This document shows positions 1-6,621 of a DNA stretch of 9,211 nucleotides, piece after piece (the first letter of the stretch is position 1; each line of letters begins with the position of its first letter). The DNA comes from Desulfobacteraceae bacterium. Lineage in GTDB: Bacteria > Desulfobacterota > Desulfobacteria > Desulfobacterales > UBA5616. The notes beneath the pieces were generated by a model. That model saw only the letters and a program-made list of their open reading frames with translations, was not told the DNA's origin and made no database searches. The stretch is from the NCBI GenBank assembly GCA_030620375.1, contig JAUXEW010000097.1:1-9211 (forward strand). Direction: 5' to 3'. The translations under genes and the position numbers were made by a program.

Positions 1-100
1 CAATGTACAGGCAGCATTTTAAATAATCGTGAGAGAATATTTTTACTTTCTCAATAAAAGAGTTCTCAACATATGGCGCTTTGGCTTTCATCGCTTCCAT
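1..100 (-). other. Possible partial reading frame running off the left edge (unrecognised)
   Basis: On the minus strand an open frame runs from an ATG at 100 (or 91) to the window edge without a stop, giving about 33 residues that begin MEAMKAKAPYVENSF. The frame is also open upstream of the ATG, into the inverted-repeat element at 126-207, where a TGA stops it. I do not recognise the peptide, and there is no clear ribosome binding site before either ATG. It could be the 5' end of a real gene continuing outside the window, a relic, or chance. The plus strand offers nothing better: frame 1 is open only to 57. Confidence 0.2.
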
Positions 101-125
101 TATAGTCGTTAAACCATTATCCTGT

Positions 126-207
126 GAGACCTTTGCAAAACGTCACTTTTTGCCCAATTAGCGCTGTCCTTGAACTTGAACAAAAATTAATATTTTTCAA
201 AGGTCTC
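126..207. mobile_element. MITE-like 82-bp element with 15-bp terminal inverted repeats
   Basis: GAGACCTTTGCAAAA at 126-140 is repeated in inverted orientation at 193-207, matching at 14 of 15 positions. The element is flanked on both sides by the direct repeat CCTGT (121-125 and 208-212), as expected for a 5-bp target-site duplication. The 52-bp interior has no coding capacity, so any movement would need a transposase supplied from elsewhere with similar ends. This is the anatomy of a miniature inverted-repeat transposable element. The parent insertion-sequence family is not identified here. It lies downstream of the rnpB terminator and interrupts no recognisable gene. Confidence 0.6.
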
Positions 208-222
208 CCTGTAAAGCGTTCA

Positions 223-257
223 AACCGATAGGGGTTCATCAGAACCCGTGAACGGTT
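223..257. repeat. Nested inverted repeat (hairpin) between rnpB and the MITE-like element
   Basis: A perfect 6-bp stem GGGTTC/GAACCC (232-237 and 242-247, loop ATCA) sits inside an outer pair AACCG/CGGTT (223-227 and 253-257), with 4- and 5-nt internal gaps. No T-run follows on either strand, so it does not look like an intrinsic terminator. It lies 13 bases beyond the 3' end of rnpB. It may be a transcript-stabilising hairpin, a repeat-family unit or chance. Confidence 0.45.
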
Positions 258-269
258 ACTTAAAAACAA

Positions 270-665
<396 letters not shown>

Positions 666-679
<14 letters not shown>

Positions 680-1400
680 CGTTATGGTTTTTCCAGTAGA
701 TAATCCTATGACAATGCGGACAGAACTGAAGACTGTCACATCGTTGAAGTTCATTATACTTCTGGGCCGGCATATTCATATTACACCCCAAGCATACAGA
801 ATCCTTTACACGAACTATGGTAATACGTCCCACGGTCTCTCTTACCATATTATACTTGTCCACCAGAGGCGAATCAATCTCTTTTAAAGTTTCCTCCCTT
901 TCCCTGTTAAGTTCAACAAGCCTTCTTTTGTCTTCCTCACTTTTCTGAATAACGTTATTTTTTTCTTCTTCAACCTCTTTGGAAAAGGCTATTAACGCTT
1001 TTTTCTTGAATCCAATCTGTTTTTCCGTTTCATCAATATAATCAAGATATTCCAACATTTTATCTTCAATTTGAGAGTTTTTGTTATCCAATTCTTCGAT
1101 CTCCTTTATCAGGGCCTGATACTCCTTGTTGTTTTTCACCGACCCCAGCCTTACCCGGCTTTTTTGGACTCTCAAAAGATTTTCTTGGGTATCTGATTCA
1201 GACCGACGGTATTGTATTTTTATTTCATCTATAATGTCCGTCTCATTTTCAACTTCTTGTTCAAAGGCTTTAAGCTTGATATCAAGGTCTTCAAGATTAC
1301 CTTGAACTTTATCCAACCTGATGTTGATGTTAAATCTATCTGTTTCGATGCCCTGGAGTTTCACGAGGCAACTTATCTGCTCTTTAATGTTCTTTGACAT
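666..1400 (-). CDS. Coiled-coil C4-type zinc-ribbon protein (DUF164 / zf-RING_7 family)
   Basis: This 244-residue protein resembles the bacterial zf-RING_7 (PF02591) family. A long, highly charged, heptad-like helical region covers roughly residues 5-180, consistent with an antiparallel coiled-coil hairpin. A C-terminal zinc ribbon follows, with C203-x2-C206 and C227-x2-C230 and the family-like ending HRIIY. The protein is presumably cytoplasmic. Its molecular role is not established; the Helicobacter member HP0958 is linked to flagellar regulation, and nucleic-acid binding has been proposed. It starts 28 bp after the NIF3 gene, so the two are probably cotranscribed. ATG at 1400 is the natural start; the GGA-containing stretch before it is only a weak Shine-Dalgarno match. 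Its last three sense codons and the TAG stop lie inside helix P1 of rnpB. Confidence 0.88.
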
Positions 1401-1428
1401 TTTATTTGTCCGATTCCGATTTTATCAA

Positions 1429-2253
1429 TTAAAACAGCACAAATGGATCCCTTTCCAGTTTACAGGCTTTAATGCTGACATCAAAATTAAGCTTTGTGAA
1501 TTTTTCACGAAGGCGATCAACAAGCACTTCAAGTATTAAATGTTCAGATGCAAAATGTCCGATATCAATCAGTCCGAGATTCATTGCCTCGGCATCTCGG
1601 GCATCATGATATTTGAAATCCCCGCTGATAAAAACTTGAGCCCCAGATGAAAAAAAATGATTCATCAAACTTGAACCGCTCCCGCAACAAACCGCCGCCC
1701 GTGTTACCATTAAATCCGTATTTCCCGCAACCCTTAGGGTCGTGAGCCCCAGCTTTTCCTTTATCTTCATTGCAAGAGCAGACAAACCGATGGTATCGTC
1801 AAGATTACCGACACGTCCAAGTCCGTATTCTTTTTCGGAATCGCGCAGCTTATTCCCTTTCCCGCTATTTTCCAGCACGGCAATATTTTTTAAGCCGATC
1901 TTGTATGCCAAAACATCGTTTATGCCGTTTGTGACCTTGTCAAGATTGGTATGTGCGGAAAACACGGATAGTTGGTTCTGAATTGCTATCTGAATTATTT
2001 TTCCAACAGGCGTATTTAAATTAACAAATTTCAGAGGCTTAAAAATTAACGGGTGGTGAGATATTAACAGATCAATGCTATCGCGACATGCCGACTCAAT
2101 GACCTGGATGCCGGGATCCAGAGCCAGCCATATTTTTTTGACCGGCCAGTCGTTATGCCCGATCTGAAGCCCCGAGTTATCCCATTCTTCCGATAGGGCC
2201 GCAGGCGCCAGCGATTCCATTACGTTGATAATATCTCCAACAGTCGCCGTCAT
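1429..2253 (-). CDS. NIF3-like dinuclear metal center protein (YbgI/DUF34 family)
   Basis: This is a 274-residue NIF3/YbgI-family protein. Members form hexameric rings with a two-metal site in each subunit. The physiological reaction is unsettled, and the label 'GTP cyclohydrolase I type 2' used in databases is weakly supported. Visible motifs are the N-terminal EEWDNSGLQIG (22-32), the metal-ligand pair H66-H67 in SHHP, H101 and D105 in SAHTNLD, and H233 and E237 in GHFASEH. Together these are the expected metal ligands. The length fits the short form without the central PII-like insert. The ATG at 2253 gives a family-typical N-terminus, but no strong ribosome binding site is visible. The start is 33 bp after the tRNA terminator, so transcription must begin in that gap or come from readthrough. 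The zinc-ribbon gene and rnpB follow on the same strand. Confidence 0.95.
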   Translation of the reverse strand: MTATVGDIINVMESLAPAALSEEWDNSGLQIGHNDWPVKKIWLALDPGIQVIESACRDSIDLLISHHPLIFKPLKFVNLNTPVGKIIQIAIQNQLSVFSAHTNLDKVTNGINDVLAYKIGLKNIAVLENSGKGNKLRDSEKEYGLGRVGNLDDTIGLSALAMKIKEKLGLTTLRVAGNTDLMVTRAAVCCGSGSSLMNHFFSSGAQVFISGDFKYHDARDAEAMNLGLIDIGHFASEHLILEVLVDRLREKFTKLNFDVSIKACKLERDPFVLF

Positions 2254-2285
2254 TGTATTCGATTAATATATGGCGGTTATTTCAT

Positions 2286-2319
2286 AAAAAAAGGCGTGGT
2301 CATTTTTCATAACCACGCC
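2286..2319 (-). terminator. Intrinsic terminator of the tRNA transcript
   Basis: On the minus strand GGCGTGGT (2312-2319) pairs perfectly with ACCACGCC (2293-2300) over eight bases, with an 11-nt loop. Seven T residues follow directly (2286-2292). This closes the tRNA transcription unit about 130 bp after the tRNA and separates it from the NIF3 gene. Confidence 0.9.
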
Positions 2320-2445
2320 GGAATTTCTCCACATATCCATGGATTAATCGCCAATACATCTTTTGTCCCCTTTAAATATCTGCATGTTTTTTAGAACGGT
2401 AAGTTTTATCCCGGGCCATCGCGCCCGATATTTAAATAACCAAAG

Positions 2446-2518
2446 TGGGCCCACCTGGATTCGAACCAGGGACCGACCGGTTATGAGCCGGTGGCTCTGC
2501 CAGCTGAGCTATGGGCCC
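2446..2518 (-). tRNA. tRNA with CAU anticodon, probably tRNA-Ile2 (lysidine-modified), alternatively tRNA-Met
   Basis: A full cloverleaf is visible on the minus strand. It has a 7-bp acceptor stem beginning GGGCCCA, the D-arm AGCTCAGCTGGCAGAGC, the anticodon stem ACCGG/CCGGT around loop CTCATAA (anticodon CAT at 2485-2483) and the T-arm CCTGGTTCGAATCCAGG. The discriminator is A at 2446. CCA is not encoded (the next bases are CTT), so it must be added by nucleotidyltransferase. CAU may be elongator Met or the AUA-reading Ile2 tRNA modified by TilS. The C4-G69 and C5-G68 pairs, known TilS determinants in E. coli, favour Ile2. It is not initiator tRNA: position 1 pairs and the three G-C pairs of the initiator anticodon stem are absent. 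It has its own promoter and terminator. Confidence 0.95.
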
Positions 2519-2538
2519 TCAATCCTTTTTGGCGATAG

Positions 2539-2567
2539 TTTGTAACTTTAGGAAAATGATTTGTCAA
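2539..2567 (-). promoter_or_regulatory. Sigma-70 promoter for the CAU tRNA gene
   Basis: On the minus strand a perfect -35 TTGACA (2562-2567) is followed by a 17-bp spacer and the -10 hexamer TACAAA (2539-2544, four of six consensus positions). Transcription would start near 2531, leaving a leader of about 13 nt for RNase P to remove. The -35 box begins three bases after the rpoD stop codon, and no terminator separates rpoD from the tRNA, so readthrough from rpoD could also supply tRNA precursor. Confidence 0.75.
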
Positions 2568-2570
2568 GTA

Positions 2571-4394
2571 TTAGGTGTCAATAAAGCTTTTTAATTTGCG
2601 GCTTCTCGTCGGATGCCTTAATTTTCTCAACGCCTTTGCTTCTATCTGTCGGATTCGCTCCCGGGTCACCGTAAAATCTTGCCCCACCTCTTCAAGCGTA
2701 TGATCCGCCTTTTCCCCAATCCCAAACCGCATCCTTAAAACTTTCTCTTCACGGGGCGTTAACGTTGCAAGGACTTTTCTGGTCTGTTCTGCCAGGTTTA
2801 GATTTACCGCCGCTTCTGACGGAAGCATGAATTTCTTATCTTCGATAAAATCCCCCAAATGACTGTCTTCTTCCTCACCAATAGGCGTCTCCAGCGAAAT
2901 CGGCTCTCTGGCAATCTTGAGAACTTTTCGAACCTTGTCCAACGAAATTTCCATTTTTTCGGCAATCTCTTCCGGTGTTGGTTCACGACCGAGTTCTTGT
3001 ACAAGATATCTTGATGTTCGGATTAGCTTGTTAATCGTTTCAATCATATGAACGGGAATTCGAATGGTCCTTGCCTGATCTGCAATGGCTCGGGTAATTG
3101 CCTGCCTGATCCACCAGGTCGCATAAGTGCTGAATTTATAGCCTCTGCGGTATTCAAATTTGTCTACGGCTTTCATGAGTCCGATATTTCCCTCCTGTAT
3201 CAGATCTAAAAACTGCAGCCCCCGGTTTGTATATTTTTTCGCGATACTCACGACCAGACGTAAGTTGGCTTTGGTCAATTCACTTTTGGCATATTTGGCA
3301 ACCAGACGCCCTTCATCTACACCAGTGACAGATCTTTTTAGGGCTCTGTGGTTTGCTTTTATCAGTTTTTCTTTTTCTTCAATTTGCTTATAAAAATTTT
3401 TAAGTTCCTCATATACACAAAGGATCTCACCCTTATTTAAGTCGCATCGAAATTTCATCCATTTGGCAAAAGCTGATTTGGTATTTAGATTGCTTCGAAG
3501 TTCTGAAGTCGGGACACCCACGGTATCGGCACACATTGTGATCATTTTGTTCATGGACTCAAACCATTCAATCTGCTCTCGAATAACTTTTTCAATCTTA
3601 TCGATCACTCTGCCCTCAAAGCGCCGATGTTTTAACAAATCAAAAATCTTATTGCTTCGTCGAGCTATGGACCGTCTGATCCGCCTTTGCCCATCCATAT
3701 CCGATCCTTTTGAAAACAGGTTTTCTCGATATGTTGCGTTTTCTTTATGAATCTCATGGATTGAATTTGTGATTCTAATAAAATTTTCAATCTGGACAGT
3801 TTCATCAACGTAGGCGTCCCCTTCATCAACATCCCGTAACACGCGTTTGGGACGAAGTGCCCCGCATTCAATATGTCTCCCCAAATCCAAAATACATTGT
3901 ACACCAATAGTAGTGTCGATAAGGGCTCTTAATATCTTCTGTTCTCCTGCTTCAATTTTTTTAGCGATTTCGACCTCACCTTCTCGACTCAGCAGGGTCA
4001 CGAGCCCCATCTCTCGAAGGTACATCTTTACTGGATCGGTGACACTCCCATAGTCCGGTATTGATGGACCTTCCTTCGTTAGCCCCCCTTTTTTGACTTT
4101 CTTTGACGTCTGTTTTATCTCTATTCTATTTTCATCAATTACCTCTATATCATTATTATCAAAAATTATGAGGGTTTCATCGAATTCTTCAGAAAACAAC
4201 ATATATTTCGGAAGCGCCTCATTAATTTCATCATAAGTTAAATACCCTTGTTTCTTTCCTTTTAAGATCAATTCGTTCACTATCTTTTCAGTTTTCTTAT
4301 TAGTTTTTACCTTTGTTGATTCGGTTTTTTTTACCGGTTTCTCTTTTTTTCTTTTCCGACCAACATTTTGTTTATTAGCGATTTTTTTTGCCAT
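2571..4394 (-). CDS. rpoD: Primary RNA polymerase sigma factor, sigma-70
   Basis: This is the housekeeping sigma factor that directs RNA polymerase to -35/-10 promoters (607 residues). A lysine-rich N-terminus (1-35) is followed by region 1.1 (about 36-80), region 1.2 (DPVKMYLREMG, about 120-130) and a long non-conserved region to about 365. Region 2 contains ANLRLVVSIAKKY, DLIQEGNIGLMKAVDKFEYRRG and the -10-binding YKFSTYATWWIRQAI (about 376-435). Region 3 has RIPVHMIETINKL. Region 4 begins LTPREEKVLRMRFGIG and carries the helix-turn-helix TVTRERIRQIEAKALRKLR (about 575-593), which recognises -35. The primary-sigma non-conserved region and the full region 1.1 separate it from alternative sigmas. 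The ATG at 4394 is chosen because GGAGG (4404-4408) lies nine bases upstream; an in-frame GTG at 4412 would overlap that site. The gene follows dnaG by 63 bp with no terminator between them. Confidence 0.99.
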   Translation of the reverse strand: MAKKIANKQNVGRKRKKEKPVKKTESTKVKTNKKTEKIVNELILKGKKQGYLTYDEINEALPKYMLFSEEFDETLIIFDNNDIEVIDENRIEIKQTSKKVKKGGLTKEGPSIPDYGSVTDPVKMYLREMGLVTLLSREGEVEIAKKIEAGEQKILRALIDTTIGVQCILDLGRHIECGALRPKRVLRDVDEGDAYVDETVQIENFIRITNSIHEIHKENATYRENLFSKGSDMDGQRRIRRSIARRSNKIFDLLKHRRFEGRVIDKIEKVIREQIEWFESMNKMITMCADTVGVPTSELRSNLNTKSAFAKWMKFRCDLNKGEILCVYEELKNFYKQIEEKEKLIKANHRALKRSVTGVDEGRLVAKYAKSELTKANLRLVVSIAKKYTNRGLQFLDLIQEGNIGLMKAVDKFEYRRGYKFSTYATWWIRQAITRAIADQARTIRIPVHMIETINKLIRTSRYLVQELGREPTPEEIAEKMEISLDKVRKVLKIAREPISLETPIGEEEDSHLGDFIEDKKFMLPSEAAVNLNLAEQTRKVLATLTPREEKVLRMRFGIGEKADHTLEEVGQDFTVTRERIRQIEAKALRKLRHPTRSRKLKSFIDT

Positions 4395-4403
4395 AAAAAA
4401 TTG

Positions 4404-4408
4404 CCTCC
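4404..4408 (-). promoter_or_regulatory. Ribosome binding site that fixes the rpoD start
   Basis: GGAGG on the minus strand, nine bases before the ATG at 4394. It lies inside the extended frame that would begin at GTG 4412, so the shorter start is preferred. Confidence 0.85.
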
Positions 4409-4457
4409 GCACGCTTCCGGTTAATAGTAAACTGCCGCCCTCAACATACTTTCAGTC

Positions 4458-6287
4458 CTAACCAATTATGGTGATCTTTTGTTTTTCGGTATGTACGGCT
4501 TTTTTCTGTTTTTCAATTAGCAGCTTTAAAAGTAATTCTTGATCATTTCGCCTTTCAGCATCTTTGATTTGTTCAATCAGCTTTTTTTCATGACGAGCCC
4601 GGCTGATGTCAAGGAATTGATTAATCAGCTTAATACATCCGTTACGTGCCCATAAATCATCGCTGATCCCTAGCTTCGCGATAATACGTTTTTTTTCATC
4701 ATCATGTATGCTGTTTAAAATCTCGGAAACAAGATTCCCATCCGGATTTTTATGCTTCAAAATGATCCGGCCAATGGATTTTAATACATCATTTTCAAAA
4801 TTATCGAGAACATCATATCGATCAATATCAGCTAAAATTTCAGGAAATTGAAGCATCATCGCAATGATCCGACGTTCCAGTCGAATGCCTCTGGTGCGGG
4901 GATCCAGTGTCCCGTTCTGCTGAAGCAGCGCTTTTTTAGCCGGGTCCAGTTCTTTGTTTCGGCTTATTTGATCTAAGTGTCCTTTTTTCCTTAATATTTC
5001 ATTGACTTTTGTCAAAATCGGCGCTTCATCAATACCGATACGCTCCGACACTTCTTTAACATATAACGATCTCGCCACCGGATCTTCGATGGCAGCCAGC
5101 GGTTCAAGGAGATCGGACACAATGCCGATTTTTCCTTCTACACCAAAACCATGTTTTTTAAACGCGCAATCGATTAAAAAAGTAATGACACCACTGGCCT
5201 TTGATGCAAGGATTAAAAATTTTTCAGTCCCGTAAGCCAAAATAAACGAATCCGGATCATGATCGACCGGCAAAACCATAATGCGAGCATCTACGCTTTC
5301 CTTAATAAACAGGCTAATACTGCGCGCAGCAGCTTTAATACCCGCTTCATCTGAGTCAAAGACAAGGATAATCTTCCTGGCATACCCTTTGAGAATTCGA
5401 ATATGCTCCGGTGTCAAAGCCGTCCCCAGAGTGGCAACCGTGTTCTCCAGGCCATGCTGATGAAGCATTATGCAATCAAAGTACCCTTCAACGATATAAA
5501 CCGTATCGCTTTCCCTGCACCGTTTTTTGGCGATATGAAGACCGTAAAGGGATCGCCTTTTATTATACAGTGCGGTTTCCGGTGAATTCAGATACTTGGG
5601 TAATGAATCATCTAGGGCCCGTCCACCGAATCCGATCGTTTGCACATTGATATCACATATGGGGAATATGATACGATTTCTAAACCGATCGTAAAGCCTC
5701 GTTCCGCCCTTTTTTGAAACAACCAGGCCCGTCTTCTCAAGCAGTAATGGGGATATCTTTTTTTTTAAAAAAAAGTCTGAAAGATTGCGCCATCCTTCTG
5801 GCGCATACCCCAACTTGAACCTTTCAATAGATGTTTTCGTTATTCCCCGTTTTTTCAAATATTCTAATGCCTTATTTCCTGTACTACGCGGAAGCAAGAC
5901 ATTATAAAAATACCCCGCGGCCTGCTGGTTGATATCTAGGAGGCGCTCCCGCTCATCCCTTTGCTTTTGACCATCTGCCCCAAAAACCTGTCGGGGTAGA
6001 TCAATATTACATCGTTTTGCCAGTTCCTTAATGGCTTCCGGATACGAAAGGTTGTCCTGCTTCATTAAAAAACTGAATATATTCCCTCCCTCCCCGCATC
6101 CAAAACAATGAAATATCTGCTTATCAGGGCTCACCGTAAAAGAAGGCGTTTTTTCTGAATGGAAGGGGCAAAGCCCCACAAAATTCTTTCCAGTTTTATT
6201 CAAGCGAACGACTTCTGAAATAATATCAACAATATCTGCGGCATTTTTAATTTCAGAAATCTTTTCCTCTGGGATCCTAAAAGACAA
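4458..6287 (-). CDS. dnaG: DNA primase
   Basis: This protein synthesises RNA primers at the replication fork together with the replicative helicase (609 residues from the TTG start). The N-terminal CHC2 zinc-binding domain has C40, H43, C61 and C64, the same numbering as E. coli primase, which supports this start. The RNA polymerase/TOPRIM core shows the basic YLNSPET region (about 232-238), EGYFD with E267, DSDEAG with D311 and D313, and the HDPDS acidic motif (about 343-347); all expected metal-binding acidic residues are present. The C-terminal part, from about 430, is divergent and charged, as expected for the helicase-binding domain. An extended frame back to a TTG at 6341 adds 18 unlikely residues and is rejected in favour of TTG at 6287, which has a strong AGGAGG nine bases upstream. 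It is followed by rpoD, and rpsU is not adjacent. Confidence 0.98.
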   Translation of the reverse strand: MSFRIPEEKISEIKNAADIVDIISEVVRLNKTGKNFVGLCPFHSEKTPSFTVSPDKQIFHCFGCGEGGNIFSFLMKQDNLSYPEAIKELAKRCNIDLPRQVFGADGQKQRDERERLLDINQQAAGYFYNVLLPRSTGNKALEYLKKRGITKTSIERFKLGYAPEGWRNLSDFFLKKKISPLLLEKTGLVVSKKGGTRLYDRFRNRIIFPICDINVQTIGFGGRALDDSLPKYLNSPETALYNKRRSLYGLHIAKKRCRESDTVYIVEGYFDCIMLHQHGLENTVATLGTALTPEHIRILKGYARKIILVFDSDEAGIKAAARSISLFIKESVDARIMVLPVDHDPDSFILAYGTEKFLILASKASGVITFLIDCAFKKHGFGVEGKIGIVSDLLEPLAAIEDPVARSLYVKEVSERIGIDEAPILTKVNEILRKKGHLDQISRNKELDPAKKALLQQNGTLDPRTRGIRLERRIIAMMLQFPEILADIDRYDVLDNFENDVLKSIGRIILKHKNPDGNLVSEILNSIHDDEKKRIIAKLGISDDLWARNGCIKLINQFLDISRARHEKKLIEQIKDAERRNDQELLLKLLIEKQKKAVHTEKQKITIIG

Positions 6288-6296
6288 GAAATGCAA

Positions 6297-6302
6297 CCTC
6301 CT
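6297..6302 (-). promoter_or_regulatory. Strong ribosome binding site for dnaG with a TTG start
   Basis: AGGAGG on the minus strand lies nine bases before the TTG at 6285-6287. It decides the start, because no ATG is available near the conserved N-terminus (IPEEKISEIK). Confidence 0.8.
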
Positions 6303-6464
6303 AATCAGGAAATTGGAAGAATCATAGAAACGACAGGTCAAAAAACCGGGATGAAGCTTTTTTCACACCTGTGCCATAAATGAATTTTTGTAAGATATTG
6401 GTTATGGAAAAAATTGATTAAAAAAACCGCCGGTCACATTAGCACTATTTCGTCATGGTCCCTG

Positions 6465-6481
6465 AAAAGAGGTCCTCTTTT
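6465..6481. repeat. Perfect 8-bp inverted repeat in the dnaG leader
   Basis: AAAAGAGG and CCTCTTTT flank a single central base at 6473. It begins about 12 bp downstream of the predicted transcription start of dnaG. It could bind a dimeric regulator as DNA, or form a 7-bp hairpin with a 3-nt loop in the leader RNA. No T-run specific to either strand follows beyond the arm itself. Confidence 0.6.
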
Positions 6482-6487
6482 GCCATT

Positions 6488-6503
6488 AATTAAACCGTTA
6501 ATT
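6488..6503. repeat. Inverted repeat over the dnaG promoter start region
   Basis: AATTAA (6488-6493) and TTAATT (6498-6503) form a perfect 6-bp inverted repeat around ACCG. It overlaps the predicted -10 hexamer and start site, which is a typical operator position, but AT-rich palindromes of this size can also arise by chance. Confidence 0.4.
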
Positions 6504-6528
6504 TAATAACCTGGTATAGGTTTGTCAA
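6500..6528 (-). promoter_or_regulatory. Sigma-70 promoter for dnaG-rpoD
   Basis: On the minus strand a perfect -35 TTGACA (6523-6528) is separated by 17 bp from TAAATT (6500-6505, four of six -10 positions). The start would fall near 6493, giving an untranslated leader of about 205 nt before dnaG. It is the best promoter match in the intergenic region and would drive dnaG and rpoD. Confidence 0.65.
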
Positions 6529-6561
6529 GGTTGATATGCTCAAAATTTGACGAATTCGCAA

Positions 6562-6617
6562 AAAAAATAAAAGGGACGCTTCCGTGACGCAAACCCTGTG
6601 CCGAACCGTTAGGGTTG
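6562..6617 (-). terminator. Possible weak terminator after hisA
   Basis: Past the hisA stop on the minus strand there is a 6-bp stem AACCCT/AGGGTT with a 13-nt loop, then about 19 nt including a weak GGA/TCC hairpin, then the T-rich tract TTTTATTTTTTTT. The stable stem is not next to the T-run, so this is only a tentative terminator. Confidence 0.3.
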
Positions 6618-6621
6618 TGGA

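Larger units (their letters stand above)
6288..6621. other. Intergenic region between hisA and dnaG
   Basis: This 334-bp stretch has no credible gene on either strand. In transcription order it holds a T-rich tract with weak hairpins just after hisA (possible terminator), a sigma-70 promoter at 6500-6528, two inverted repeats at 6488-6503 and 6465-6481, and then a leader of roughly 200 nt to the dnaG start. A run of seven T follows GACCGGCGG on the minus strand near 6421-6435, but I see no stem before it. The region is AT-rich throughout. Confidence 0.8.

Noticed and set aside
680..740. Promoter for rnpB inside the zinc-ribbon gene (TTGTCA, CATAAC)
   Set aside because: The hexamers are not at a workable spacing, so I cannot support a specific promoter.
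2411..2427. CGGGC/GCCCG hairpin downstream of the tRNA as its terminator
   Set aside because: No T-run follows on the minus strand. The hairpin at 2293-2319 with seven T is far better.
2363..2545. A 60-codon plus-strand frame containing a WIRTRDRPVMSRWLCQLSYGP-like peptide
   Set aside because: It is the antisense translation of the tRNA gene, a well-known false protein.
4395..4412. GTG at 4412 as the rpoD start
   Set aside because: It would put the GGAGG ribosome binding site inside the gene. ATG at 4394 has ideal spacing.
6288..6341. TTG at 6341 as the dnaG start
   Set aside because: It adds 18 residues that do not look like primase, overlaps the AGGAGG site and shifts the zinc ligands away from their usual positions.
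6421..6435. T-run after GACCGGCGG on the minus strand as a terminator
   Set aside because: No stem of useful length can be formed before the T-run, and it would cut the dnaG leader.
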